Position numbers and translations under genes: made by a program
Notes under the pieces: model-generated
Told to the model about the DNA's origin: nothing
Seen by the model: only the letters and a program-made list of their open reading frames with translations
Database searches by the model: none
Shown: piece by piece, positions 48,747-60,732 of the stretch
How the letters are laid out: each line of letters opens with the position of its first letter
Position numbering within the stretch: the stretch's first letter is position 1
Source of the DNA: Anticarsia gemmatalis
Lineage: Eukaryota > Arthropoda > Insecta > Lepidoptera > Erebidae
Assembly: GCF_050436995.1 (NCBI RefSeq)
Contig: NC_134773.1
Location: 3,650,194 to 3,714,193 of the forward strand
Direction: 5' to 3'
DNA: 64,000 nt

Positions 48747-50260
48747 GTTCAAAATTCGATACTGTGGAGGACAAATATAAGAAAATGGAGATCGCACGTA
48801 AGCTTGTGTTAAAGAGACGTAATGTGGAATATGTACTACAATATAGTAATGTTACACCTTTTATGTGGCACAAGGGAAAATACAGATGCTTTTACTGCAA
48901 TGAAACGACCAAAGATCCAAGTTTGTTACGACAGCATACAGCAAATGTACACCAATTTGCCAATCTAGAACTTGTTGTCTTCGATAGAACAAAAAATAAT
49001 AGGAATAAAGACGCTGCAATAAAAATTGATGTTACTGGAATCTCCTGCAAACTTTGTCCCCAAGCTGTAACGAGCTTAGAAGAATTGATACATCATTTGA
49101 TCATCGCTCACGATGCTGAGTACGATGTGAGCGTACCCAACTGCTTACTACCTTTCAAATTAGATAAAGACCAACCCACCTGTCCCACTTGTAACATGAA
49201 ATTCGTTTTCTTTGAGTACCTATTACGACATGCAAATAAACATCATCTATCTCATCACTACATGTGTGATGTTTGTGGAACCAGTTTCCAAGGAGAGAAT
49301 CATTTGAAAATGCACTACAGATACTATCATAGAGAAGGAGGCTATACTTGTGAGTACTGCGGTATTAGTCTTGCGACATTATCCAAAAAGATTCTACACG
49401 AAAAGAACGTGCATTTGGTAAATTTGTCCACATGTCCCCACTGCCCAGAGACTTTCAAATCTCCATATTTGAAGAAACTACATTTAGCAAACGTTCATGG
49501 CGTCGAAGAGCTAAAAATCAAATGTCCTTATTGCCCGAAAGTTTATCCACAGGAGTCTATAATGTCGCGGCATATGAGAAGAGTGCATTTGAGGGAGAAA
49601 AATGTTGAATGTGAGGTTTGTGGGGACAAATTTTTCGGTTCTTACGACGTTAAATTACATATGGTGAAACACAACGGTGATAAAAAGTTCGTATGTTCCG
49701 TCTGTGGTAAGAAATTCTCCAAGCGCAGTAATTTGAACTCCCATTCTGTTCTACACACTAGGGAAAAAGAATTCGTATGCTCTGTCTGCAATAAAGCGTT
49801 TGCACATCAGACGAATTTAAAAATGCATCTACGAAACAGACATAGTCAGTTTGAGGAATCCAGAATTGATGAAATCGATGACAATGAGATGGTACAAATG
49901 GAGATTATACAAGACGAACTGGAGACCCAAGTGGCTGGCCAGTACATTCAATGATTAAACGAACAGCCTTCCTCTGCAAAAGACGAAGGTTGTATAAACG
50001 AAGAAAATGATATAAAAACACAAGATGATTTACCAGAAAATGAAGCAGAATATAATGGAGAAGCAACAGTATCTAATATTGAACAGTCGTCCGCTAACGA
50101 TGGTCTTTGTATAGTGGTAGATGCGACTAATGGGACGTCGACTATAATTCACCAGTGGTTGAGAGATGAAGACTTGCCTGTGGTAGGAGCTGATCAGTAC
50201 TATGGGGAAGGGGGGGAATATATTGAAGATTGTTCGGACAATGATGAATTGTATAGTTAG
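48747..50260 (+). CDS. Gene 4 terminal exon E: ten fingers, in-frame TGA, 101-codon acidic extension
   Basis: Acceptor TTATTTTCAG|GTTCA, phase 1. The frame runs through ten C2H2 fingers and an acidic tail to TGA at 49952-49954 (608-aa isoform). The same frame then stays open for exactly 101 codons to TAG at 50258. Those codons are rich in Asp, Glu, Asn and Gln and continue the character of the tail before the TGA. The poly(A) signal AATAAA at 50274 sits 14 bp after the second stop. This suggests the mature end is the distal stop, reached by readthrough or present because the TGA is a recent mutation or an error; with readthrough the protein would be about 710 aa. The TGA is followed by T, not the strongest readthrough context. 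The finger region itself is ordinary. Confidence 0.8.
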
Positions 50261-50273
50261 GTAGAATAGACTT

Positions 50274-50279
50274 AATAAA
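50274..50279 (+). terminator. Poly(A) signal for exon E
   Basis: AATAAA 14 bp after the distal TAG and 320 bp after the proximal TGA. Confidence 0.6.
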
Positions 50280-50461
50280 TATGTTTGGACTCACACACGG
50301 TGATCTAATTTTAAAGTAAGGCTTCAATTTCTCTTACACTGATGTCAGTTGCGTATGTCGGTTGGTGAGTTTCATATCATTGGTACTTTCTGATACGGCA
50401 GAAGGTTTAAATGTAATATTGATAATAGATCTAACAATCCGTAAGATAAAGTGCGGGAATA

Positions 50462-50717
50462 GGGTAGTTGACTACCAGTCAAATCAACTACTCTTTATGA
50501 AATGTCAAAAACACATTTTAGTATAGAAGTACGGTTTGTGAGGTCACAGTTTCGTATTTTCCTTGCTATCAAATGAGTGCCTAATAAAATGTTTCAGTCT
50601 GTAATAATTACAAGTTCAACATTATTTACGAAAAAATGACATAGTCTGAGCATTTTAGATGAACCTTTTACGAGTACAAGTTTAATAATTTTTCGTTAAC
50701 AGTCAACTACTCAATTT
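50462..50717. repeat. MITE after exon E
   Basis: Ends GGGTAGTTGACT and inverse; shared with 55151-55401 after exon G. Confidence 0.7.
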
Positions 50718-50993
50718 ATGTTAGTTATTCCACTAGCTAAGCTATCTAGCACTTATACAGAGGTAGTGAAAACGGGGCTATGATTCTCATTAAATGTTGC
50801 TCAATATCTAAAATGAGACTATAATTTTATTGCCTTGAATTATTCAAAATGAATGATATAGATTTTTACATAGATAGTGTCTGTAAATAATATATTTGTA
50901 ACCAAAAGATTATGGTGTTTCTTTAAGTTTGTGTGATAAAGATCGTATAGATATGCGTTCATTAAAAAGGCTATAATAATATGTCTTATAATT

Positions 50994-51236
50994 TAAACGT
51001 GGTGTAAGCTCTGATTAGTGTCTTTTTTTAACCCGTTGCTGCAAGGCAAGGGTCTCCTCCCAAACAAGGGGGAGGGGGTTAGGCCTACAGTCCACCACCC
51101 TGGCAAAGTGCGGGTTGGGGATCTGATTAGTTATACAGTGTTTTGTCACTTACAATTTTTGAAAATGTATATGATTTATTCATATAAATTTACAAAAATT
51201 GTAAGTAAGTAATTGTAAGACAAAACATTGCATAAC
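50994..51236. repeat. Hairpin MITE split by a SINE tail
   Basis: A relative of 21087-21220. CTGATTAG is duplicated on both sides (51011-51018 and 51123-51130) of a 104-bp SINE 3' part. Confidence 0.7.
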
Positions 51237-51266
51237 TTAGATAATAATGTAGTTTGCATTGGGCTT

Positions 51267-51443
51267 TAGGGAAGGTTCATATCTGACGGAAGATGCGTCG
51301 GGCGTAACTTAATTTGTATGGGCTTCGCACCGACGCATCATCGGTTGAGTGTGAACGGTCGAGTGTTTTTCTATACATTTGTCTGTTCTGGCGTTGCGCG
51401 TAATAATACGCGACGTATGTTCCGTCAGATATGAACCTTGCCT
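51267..51443. repeat. MITE, unbroken relative of 22131-22583
   Basis: Inverted ends AAGGTTCATATCTGACGGAA and inverse. Confidence 0.75.
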
Positions 51444-51850
51444 AAGGCTTTCTTTCTACGCTGACCTTGGTGGCTTAGGTCGGTCGAAAGTATAGTACAG
51501 TCCAATAACTTAGTAGAAAGCCTTATCATGATTTATCTATACTATAGTCATGTAAATAATAATACTGTAAAATTAAAGATACATAGACGTATCCATCATG
51601 TATTTTGTACTCAATTAAAAGTAAATAAAAATACTTAAGTACTTTTGAATATTATTATTTCTTTAACTTGCCTATAACCTAAAGTAAGTAGCGCAAAATA
51701 CAATATGCTCGAAACTAGCACGAAAGCATACCACTATTGGGCAATTGCTAGCTAGTACGGTTGTGGAAAATTGATAATAATCAGCATGCTCATTTCGAGT
51801 TAGCTCAAAAGTCGTGCGATGTTTAGGCAAGCTACTTGCAGCGCAAGTTT

Positions 51851-51985
51851 CTGTGGTGTGATCGGTAGTGTATCAGAGTGATAGTAAGACCTTGGGTTCG
51901 ACTCCCCGGGAGAGGCAACGTACTATTGGTCTTTTCTAATTTATATTAGATTATTTCTCAACGGTAGCCCAGAGCTTTGTAACTA
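51851..51985 (+). repeat. tRNA-like SINE
   Basis: GTGATCGGTAGTGTATCAGA and GGGTTCGACTCCC (B-box-like), then TCTTTTCTAATTTATATTAG. Confidence 0.6.
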
Positions 51986-52162
51986 TCGTAGTATATGTCA
52001 ATAAGCTTGCGCCCCTATTACATAAAACTTAAACGAAATGTTTCATACAACTCTACCTTCACCTTCTGATAAGAAACGACATGTATATATGGTACCATAT
52101 TTAATATTATTTTTTACTACACATCGCAAAAGAGAAGCGTAAACAGACTCTTCTCTTTGCAG

Positions 52163-53241
52163 GCCGAAAAACCCGAACAGAAGAAGAATCCTACCTTGAA
52201 CGACTCACAAAAATACGAAGAAACATTCTCCTAGTCCTTCACTATGGGAAAGTGACACCTTTCCATTGGCACACGCAAGGATACAAGTGTTTTTACTGCA
52301 AAAAATCCATGAAGGACTGCGACGTACTCAAAGAACACACAAAAAAACATATTGTTGACTTAAAAACCTTTATTCCTAAAAGAATTATCTCCAAAGATGT
52401 TCCAATCAAAGTTGATATCGAAGGAATTGCTTGTAAAATGTGTCCGAATACACCAATCGACGATTTGAAAGAACTTATATCCCATATTATGCTGGTCCAC
52501 GAAGAAAATTTCGAATTCAATGCAGGGGAATGCGTGTTCCCTTTCAAGCTAAATAATGATTTGATGAAATGCGTTCTTTGCGATAACGTATATGATAATT
52601 TTACGTCCATGATCTGGCATATGCATCGAGACCATGTGGACCATTCGTCTGTCTGCCAAATCTGCGGGTTGAGCTTCATCAATCAGATACGCCTCAAAAG
52701 GCACATAAATAATACGCATATAGGCTACAGATGTACAATTTGTGGCAAAACATTTCGTATTTCCAACCATTTGGAAAAACACAAGCAAAGATTTCACGGT
52801 TTTTCGAAGTTTTACCATTGTAATCTATGCAGTGCTAAGTTCGAGAATTCGTATCAATTAAAAGTCCATTTAGGTAATGTGCATAATGTTGAAAAGTATA
52901 AAATTAAGTGCGAGCATTGCCCTAAGGTTTGTACCACGAAGGGAGCGATGGTGATGCATTATCAAACACAGCATTCTAATTTAAAGTATGAATGCGATTT
53001 GTGCGACTATAAGGCGGGGATCAAATGGTTAGTGACCTTACATAAAAGAAAGCATTATGGAGTAAAAGATTACTGTTGTAGTATTTGTGAGAGGATGTTC
53101 CGCCGGTCTAGTAACTTAAGAGTCCATATGAAAGTGCATTCAGGCGTTTCGGGGCGAGTTTGTCGAATTTGTAGAAAAGGTTTTACTAGTTTCGATGCGT
53201 TGAAGAGTCATGAATTGCAGGATCATGTTGGGGAAGATTAG
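52163..53241 (+). CDS. Gene 4 terminal exon F: ten C2H2 fingers
   Basis: Acceptor CTCTTTGCAG|GCCGA, phase 1; the isoform would be 565 aa. The leader ends YGKVTPFHWH before the CFYC finger. Ten C2H2 fingers follow and the stop comes eight residues after the last His. The REKN-type linker found in most other modules is absent. Finger 8 (CDLCDYKAGIKW) has no aromatic residue at the usual core position. The two residues between the first two Cys of several fingers differ from the other modules, so it is one of the more diverged members. AATAAA at 53497 lies about 255 bp past the stop. Confidence 0.84.
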
Positions 53242-53496
53242 AGAAGAAAGTGGCCCAAGAAAGATCTAATCTTCGTTTTTATCTAATCTATCCCTGATTC
53301 GCGGTGAATATTTTAAATGTCACGATACCGTAGTAATATTATAATTTTGCATTGACTGTATGAGTTGATTATACTGCTAGTGTTACTACCTGTAGATAAG
53401 GAGTTATGAGACAGATTTTTCATGCAAGTCGCTTAACGGTTTACTTCTGAGTAGTTCAACCGACTTTTAATCTAAATATTTATATTTATTATTTCA

Positions 53497-53502
53497 ATAA
53501 AC
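53497..53502 (+). terminator. Poly(A) signal candidate for exon F
   Basis: AATAAA about 255 bp after the stop. Confidence 0.45.
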
Positions 53503-53569
53503 AATTTTATCAATATGCATTTTTTTTCTACTAGATACACATACATAGTTATATACATAAAATCATGCC

Positions 53570-53680
53570 TCCTTCCCATAGGTTGGCAGAGACCATATAA
53601 CGCCACTTGGTTCGAATCGTACGATCCTTACAAACTTCTCTTGCTTCACTTACATCCTTATAGTATTTTTTTAAGGGTTC
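53570..53680 (-). repeat. Dispersed repeat GT, upstream of exon G
   Basis: Inverted and diverged copy. A run of 16 C lies at 53755-53770 between it and the acceptor. Confidence 0.55.
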
Positions 53681-53961
53681 TGCGCCTGAATGTTAAAAAC
53701 CGGATCATAAATATTTAAAGGGGGTTCCATACAATACAACTTCATTGTGTGTAACCCCCCCCCCCCCCCCTCCTCTAAATATGCTTAGCGGCAACAAGGA
53801 TACTCTTTTAATATTCATCTCATATGTATTTATTAATAAGCTTGAAAAATATGGATGATATGGAACATTTCGCGCACGAGTTCGAATCGCACTTGGCTGA
53901 TTTTATTTATAATTGCATGAAAATGGCTGCCTCTAGTTTAAACCACCTGTTTTACTTACAG

Positions 53962-55052
53962 GAGAACCTAGGGGCAGCCAGGCAAAGAACACAGAACCAG
54001 AAGAAGACTTTATCACCCCCCCACCATGTCCAAAAACACTAACTTCGAAGGAAAAACGACAGATAATGAGAGACAACGTTATACAGGTCTTAGTTAAATC
54101 CACGGTCATGCCTTTCCGATGGTTAAAAAGCTCCTATAGATGTTTCTATTGCTACGAAATATTCCAACAAGCGGCTGAATTGAAGGAACACCAAGCAGAA
54201 CATACCTCAGACCTGATTAAAGAACAAGCAATGAACAATTACTGGGAGTCTGTCGTCTACATCGATGTGTCAAACATATCTTGCAAATTATGTCCAGAAG
54301 AAATCAATGATTTGTACGATCTAATAGACCATTTGGTGGACAAACATGGCGTCGAATACAATAAGAATATAGGCATTTGTATGGTCGCTTTCAAATTGGA
54401 TACGTTTTCCGTCAGCTGTGTGACTTGTGGTGCTACGTTTTATACTTTCGGACCACTTCTTTATCATACTAATAGGGAGCATAAAGGTACTTCGCCTATT
54501 CTATGTGAGGTTTGCGGGCAGCATTTCAAAGATTCAACTTTACTACGACTTCATGTGAAAACGGTGCACGAAAATACAGGTCTCCTTTGCCCAGAATGTG
54601 GCGAAAAGTTCGAAACCAAATCCAAACTGCGTACTCATCAGAAAAATCAACACGATTTGGATAAGAAATACAAATGTTTAGTCTGTTCCCAGACTTTTCA
54701 GAGTCATTATAAACGGTCACGGCATATGGCGTCTGAGCACAAAAATCGGCAAGAAATCAAATGTCTGCATTGTCCTAAAACGTTTGTGTTTCGTAGTATG
54801 ATGATGACTCATTTACGAGATACTCATTTGAAAGTGCGTGATCATATTTGTGTGGAATGTGGATGGAAAGCCTTCAGCAGCAATCGTTTAAAAAACCATA
54901 TGTATAAGCATAGTGGGGAAAAGAATTTTAAGTGTGATTCGTGTGATAAAGCGTTTACTACTAAAAAGATTATGAAAGCACATATTGCTAGGATGCATAA
55001 GAATCCTCAAGGCCCTGTATTGCATTATGAAAACCCTTATGTGGCACAGTAA
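53962..55052 (+). CDS. Gene 4 terminal exon G: nine C2H2 fingers
   Basis: Acceptor TTTTACTTACAG|GAGAA, phase 1; the isoform would be 569 aa. The leader is longer than in the others, with a proline-rich stretch (FITPPPCPKT) before KSTVMPFRWL. Nine C2H2 fingers follow, then a short tail. The ATG at 54066 is internal to the exon. F and G are only 720 bp apart, the tightest spacing in the array. Just downstream (55151-55401) is a copy of a repeat that also follows exon E and supplies an AATAAA at 55265. Confidence 0.84.
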
Positions 55053-55150
55053 TGTCCTTCTAACGGATATTCAGTCAGAATTTTCAGTCAAATAACTTAG
55101 TAGAGAGTATTGGTTTGCGACTGTCAGAGGTATTCAAAATTCTGAATTAG

Positions 55151-55401
55151 GTACTTGACTACCAGTCAAATTAGCTACTCTTTATGAAACGTCAAAAACA
55201 TTTTAGTATAGAAATACAGTTTTTAGGTCAGTTTCGTATTGTCGTTGGTATCAAATGAGTGTCTAATAAAATGTTTCAGTCTATAATTTATTACAATTTC
55301 AAAATTATTTACGAAAATAACAAAGCTTGAGTATTTTAGATGAAACTTTTACGAGTACAAGTTTAATAATTTTTCGTTAACCCAGTCAACTACCCAATTT
55401 A
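55151..55401. repeat. MITE after exon G
   Basis: Same family as 50462-50717; carries AATAAA at 55265. Confidence 0.7.
55265..55270 (+). terminator. Poly(A) signal candidate for exon G, inside a repeat
   Basis: AATAAA about 210 bp past the stop, within the 55151-55401 repeat. Confidence 0.4.
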
Positions 55402-56252
55402 TAACATCAGTGACTCGGCTTATACAGCTGACGGTGGCCTGTTTGATACAGATACTTTGTTTTGAAATACACAGAATTCTTAAATTTAATAAAGATAACG
55501 CGTGCATGCTAAGGCTCTTCTTTTCTTAAACTATAGTCTATTATATAATATTATAGTATATTAAGTGAGACTATAGTTTAAAGTGGCTACTTCGGCCAGT
55601 TCCATTAGAACTATAAAGGAGTTTGTTTATAGTGTCGTGTGTACAATACACAGGTACACTCTCTATTACATCACTCTCATAGTCCGGTGTGACGAACACG
55701 ACCAGTGAGAGGTCAGACGCAGGACTGCTTTACGTGCTCTCCGAGGCACGGAGGTCTACAATCTCAACTTCCTAATGACAGAGATAACTTTTTGACATGG
55801 GATTCGAACTCAAGGCTGCTTCAGTCGCATACACAAATGCAGTTTGTTATCGCACAATAATTGTAGAATAAGGTATTAGAAGCACAAATATATTTGTTAT
55901 GTTTGTAAGGATCGTAGCAAGTGGTTTTTTCTGTCTCTGCCTACATCTAATGGGCATAAGGCAAGATTTAATTTATGTATGTATCTGTAGATACAAATGT
56001 GTACAATTAATAAGAGAGAATTGCGATTTTGTTAGTTCATTTTGTTAGGGGTAAATCTCCGAAACTACTGTACCGTATTTGAAAAATAAACTATGAGTAT
56101 TTGATTTTATGGTAAATAGTCTGCTTCCTTTGATTGTTGACTATCGTAAAAGAGTTGTTAAAGGCAAGGTTCCTTTTCAAATAAGACTAGTAGTTTCCGA
56201 GATTGGAGAAGAAAATATCTCTTTAGCTTTAAAATAACTATATTAATGTAAT

Positions 56253-56394
56253 GTATAATAGAATACGGGAATTAACGCGAACACGCATTTTACCTTGAAA
56301 TGCCTGACGTTTCGGCGCAGGTTGCACTCGCCGTGGTCGCAGGCTGACTGAGAAATGCGTGTTCGCGTTAATTCCCGTAATCTATTATATAATA
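56253..56394. repeat. MITE, family TIR-GAATACGGGAATTAA, copy 2
   Basis: Inverted ends extend through GAATTAACGCGAACACGCAT-like arms. Confidence 0.75.
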
Positions 56395-56452
56395 AATATG
56401 CAAGTATAAAAATTATGTAATGTAATTTTATAATTTTAAATACGCATTTTTC

Positions 56453-56570
56453 AACGGTTTCTGAGGTACCTACATTTAGCGGTAGTTTATCTATTCAATA
56501 GCGTTTAAGCTCATATAAACATGACAGTTTGCATAGATAAACTACCGCTAAATGTGCCTCAGAAATCGGG
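56453..56570. repeat. Hairpin MITE HP, copy 8
   Basis: Arms as in other copies; inner right arm altered (GACAGTTTGCATAG). Confidence 0.75.
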
Positions 56571-56874
56571 CAATAGTATATATTTATATAATGTATGTAT
56601 AGGTGTCTAAACCATATCGGTTTTCAGTCGAAATGTATGTAAGTACGGTAAATTAACTGAAATAGAGTATAAATGTGATTTCATGTGCCTTTTATTTATG
56701 ACCTAACTTATCGTAATCTAGCAACTTAAGTACCAACTAATCTGCAGATGCCGCATGATTAAAATTAGATCCGTAAATGGAAACGCTGGGAGGGGACGTT
56801 CTAGAAAGACATACACAAATTATATCGGTGATGTCTTGTAAAAAGGTCAGGTGGTACTCGTAACCGGCGGTCCT

Positions 56875-56985
56875 GTATGACAACATGTATGGATGTGAAT
56901 GAGGCAAGGGAAGTTTGTAAGGATCGTACCAAGTAGTGTATTTTGGTCTCTGCTTTCCCTTATGGGAAAAATGCGTTTTTTATGT
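56875..56985 (+). repeat. Dispersed repeat GT, upstream of exon H
   Basis: Ends about 150 bp from the exon H acceptor. Confidence 0.65.
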
Positions 56986-57132
56986 GTTACAGTTTCAAAT
57001 ATGTATGTCTTTACCACTGCCAACAATTTTTATTTTACAAATAATTCTACCGACTCCTATAAGCCAAGACAGGCAAATGGACTTCTTTATTAAGAAGAAA
57101 ACTACATGAAACCTTTTTTTTTCGCTTTTCAG

Positions 57133-58244
57133 ACGGACCAGTGACAATTACGGAACATTACATCCTAAAACCAAAGATGGATAGCTCAAAGATAAAGTCT
57201 TATTTAATCACAATACTGCAGAAATCCACAGCCGTTCCGTTTAGGAGGAAAGACGAAATATACCTGTGTTTTTACTGTGATAGTACGTTTAAGAACATAT
57301 ATATGTTCAGAGAACATAATGACATTGAACACAGAGTGATAGATTTTATCGAATGCTTAAGAATATGGTCTGAATTTGACATTGCAGAAAAATTACTTAT
57401 AGACATACAATTTTTTTACTGTAGAAACTGTGATCAAGAGATCAAAGACTTGGACGATTTGTGCCTCCATTTTGAAAGGAAACATGATGAAGTTATACCT
57501 AAAGAGATTTTCGATAACGTTTTAAGTTTCAAATTGACGGATAAAATAATACAATGCGATTCTTGTCGGAAGGAGTTCGACATTTTTGAGGATCTTTTAG
57601 ACCACGTTAAAACAGCAACACACGTCACTTGTCAAAATTGTGGCGGTACATATGCGAACCAAACAGAGTTATTGAAACACGAAATTGGTAGTTGTAAACC
57701 TTGTTACTTATGTGACATGAGATTCGAATCTAAATTACTCAGAGATAACCATCTTAAGACAGTCCACTGTAAAGGTTTCGAATGTGACTTTTGTTCAAAA
57801 CAATTTGCTTCAAAACCTACATTAACAAGGCATATAAAAAACGTACATTATAGGGAAAAAAATGTCACTTGCGATATCTGCGGAAAAGTTTTCTTCGATA
57901 CTCATTATTTAAATTTGCATAAAGTCAGTCATCTTGGTACTAAACCGTTTGAATGTGAGACGTGCAACAGCAGGTTTGCGAGGAAAGAAGCATTAAAATT
58001 GCACATGAGAATCCACAATAACGATCGACGGTACGTCTGTCAAGTTTGCGGCAAATCGTTCGTGCAGTGGTGTTCTTTGGACATGCATAAATCTGTGCAT
58101 ATAGAAGAAAGGAAGTTTCAGTGTACCGTTTGTGACAAAGCGTATAAAGATAAAAAGACTATGATGAAACATATTAAGAATGTACATCAAAAAGGAGGAA
58201 TTGACAACCCGTTTTTATCAGATAAAGTAAATGAAGACGTGTAG
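57133..58244 (+). CDS. Gene 4 terminal exon H: ten fingers including one C2HC
   Basis: Acceptor TTCGCTTTTCAG|ACGGA, phase 1; the isoform would be 576 aa. The leader ends KSTAVPFRRKDE, with Arg in place of the usual Trp. The fourth finger ends in Cys (HEIGSC), making it C2HC; its first half is CQNCGGTY. NVHYREKN and HMRIHNNDRR linkers are present, as in A and genes 2 and 3. The last finger is followed by a short polar tail. A CGGTCCTGTATGACA-family repeat ends about 150 bp before the acceptor. Confidence 0.84.
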
Positions 58245-58249
58245 TGAGA

Positions 58250-58545
58250 GCAGTGATAGTCGAGTGATATAAGTTGATACCTTTCACGCAAGGTTGCAGG
58301 TTGGAACTCGAGGCAACACACCAATGACTTTCCAAGTTATGTGTGTATTAGAAATAATTACTTGTTCCAACGGTGAAGGAAACCATCGTGATGCAACCTT
58401 GCATGCCTGAGAGTTCTTTAGAACAGTTCTTGAAGGTATGTAAAGCCCCACTTGGCTAGCATGGTGAACTCAAGGCCTAACCCCTCACTAATTTCGGAAG
58501 GAGACCCTTGCAGCAGTGGGACATTAATATGGGTTAAATTTAATT
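58250..58545 (+). repeat. Full-length tRNA-like lepidopteran SINE
   Basis: The tRNA-like head (GGTTGCAGGTTGGAACTCGA) joins the AACGGTGAAGGAAACCATCG body and the CAGTGGGACATTAATATGGG tail, showing that the many tail fragments in the window come from one SINE family. Confidence 0.65.
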
Positions 58546-58559
58546 TTAAGGAAAATTTA

Positions 58560-59542
58560 CTGTGTTGTAAATGGAAACGCCGGGAGGGGACGCCAAAGAA
58601 TGATATACATAGATCATATCGGTGATGTCTTGCTAAGTCAAGAGCTACTCGTAACCGGCGGTCCTGTATGACAACATGTGAAGTTTGTAAGGATCGTACC
58701 AAGTGGTTCTAGTCACTGTCTACATGGAAGAAAAACGTGATTTTTGAATGTGTATGTATGTATGTATGTATATGTATGTTAAATAAAGTGGCTAATTGGC
58801 CAGCGTGGTGGACTCAAGGCCTAGCCCCTTATAACTCAGAAAAGAGACCCTTGCCCAGCAGTGGGACAGTAAAGCATTGAATTTATTAATTTTAAGTGTC
58901 CAAAGATAATTACTGGTTATCTTATAAAGTGTATACGTCTTATAAAGTGTCAGTTAGTTAATCAGTTAGAATATAGACAGTCATTATCTATTAGATAGGT
59001 TAACTGATGTGAATATAACGCCATGTCTGTTAGACCCGAAGGAGTAGATAAGTAGGCAGGGGTGTATAAAACACGTTTCGCCATTAACAATGTTAGTCCC
59101 ATATACCTAATATTTAGCGAAAAAATAAATCTCTCTCTATTTTAACAATAACTTAGAAATTATTTTACTTTGTGGTATGTTTTTATTAATAAAATTTTTG
59201 ACTTTTCTTAACGTGTGTATAAAATAGAATTAATTATCACTTACTCTAACGGTGAATGAAAATATAGTGATGAAAAAGACATTTGTTAAGAGCATGCAAA
59301 ATACCCAACTCACACTTGGCTAGCGTGGTGGACTCAAAGCCTAACCCCTCCCTTATTACGGGAGGAGACCCTTGCCCAGCATTGGGTCAGTAACAGGTTA
59401 AAAAACTATTTTTTTTCAAGGTACATTATATCAAATAGACATTATATTATGCATGTATTTTTGAGCCAAACTCGCTGCATAGTGTATAATAGTCGTTTCA
59501 TATTGTACAACTAGATACACACCTAATATTTCTACATTTCAG
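58560..59542 (+). other. Rest of intron between exons H and I
   Basis: Repeat GT (58645-58740), a (TGTA)n run near 58750, and SINE tails at 58793-58880 and 59250-59405. No supported exon. Confidence 0.5.
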
Positions 59543-60732
59543 CCGAAGAGGATCCCATACGAGACGAAGAGAGACGACACACGCGTCGTTTGATCACGGA
59601 CATTATAGAAACGACCACAGCTATGCCATTTAGGAAAAACGGAAACACATACAGATGTTTTTATTGCAATATTAACTTTTACTACGCGTCCGAACTCCGT
59701 TCACACACTTTTATAAACCACAAGAACGAAACAGCACGGCAGATTAAACAGACAGTCAACAAAAATGTCTGCCGGAAAAATTTACTAGTGAAAATTGACT
59801 GTACCGATCTTAAATGCAAACTGTGTCCTGCGAAATTTATAGAACTGAAAGATCTAGTCTTCCATTTGAGGAAACATAATAGAATAGTCACAGATAACTT
59901 GGATAATATAATAAAAATGAAATTAAAAGATGACGAGTTCAAATGTCTGTATTGCGATAAAGAGTTTCCGTTTTTCAAAACGTTGTACTTACACCTTCAT
60001 AGAGAACATGTTAAAAGGAGATTTATTTGTGAATCTTGTGGTATACATTTTACTACTAGTCAAGGTTTGAATCATCATTCGGCTCATATACACAAAAACG
60101 AGAGTTTCGACTGCCAAATTTGCGGCAAGACATTTTTTGGCGAACATCTCCGAGCTGCTCATATAAAACGTTCGCACGATCCAGAGAACATAAAATGCAA
60201 AATTTGCGGTAAAATCTTAGGCAGTGTTATTCAAAAAGAGACGCATATGGCTAAAGAACATGATTACTATATCCAAGAGTTCAAATGTGACAAATGTGAT
60301 AAGAGTTTCAGATACAACCATATGTTAGTAAGACACACGAAACGTGTTCATTTGAAAGAGAAGAACTACATTTGTAATATTTGCGGCGATCGGTTTTTTG
60401 AACGTAAATTATTACAACTACATAAAATTAAACATAGTACGAATAAACCATTTGAGTGTAGTATATGTTTTAAAAGGTTTCCTAGACAGAATGCTTTGCA
60501 TCGTCATGTTAAAACGCATGACAAGCCTCTCGGTCCGGTTGTGACTGCTTCAACTAAACAATTGCAAATTATGGGGCCTATTGTAAAGACGGTTCGGGAT
60601 GAGCACGGAAATCCCAGTGAAGTGGGTTATACAGGAGTTATAGTACGTCCTATTAGTACTCCTGGGTTTGTAAATAGTCCTGTGAAAAAGCACGGAAGTG
60701 CGATACAAAACAATATGAACAAAACTCTATAA
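59543..60732 (+). CDS. Gene 4 terminal exon I: nine fingers and a long C-terminal tail
   Basis: Acceptor TTCTACATTTCAG|CCGAA, phase 1; the isoform would be 602 aa. Nine C2H2 fingers follow the leader TTTAMPFRKNGNTY. It is the only module besides E with a substantial tail, about 75 residues rich in Pro, Gly, Thr, Val and Asn with no recognisable domain. The VHLKEKN linker precedes finger 8. No AATAAA was seen close to the stop. Confidence 0.84.

Larger units (their letters stand above)
50261..52162 (+). other. Intron between exons E and F
   Basis: No supported exon. Repeats at 50462, 50994, 51267 and 51851. Confidence 0.5.
55053..57132 (+). other. Intron between exons G and H
   Basis: No supported exon. 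Holds MITEs at 55151, 56253 and 56453, a tRNA-like fragment (about 55650-55850) and repeat GT. Confidence 0.5.

Noticed and set aside
53755..53770. Run of 16 C as a regulatory signal before exon G
   Set aside because: A homopolymer of this kind is more likely slippage or an assembly feature; nothing ties it to splicing.
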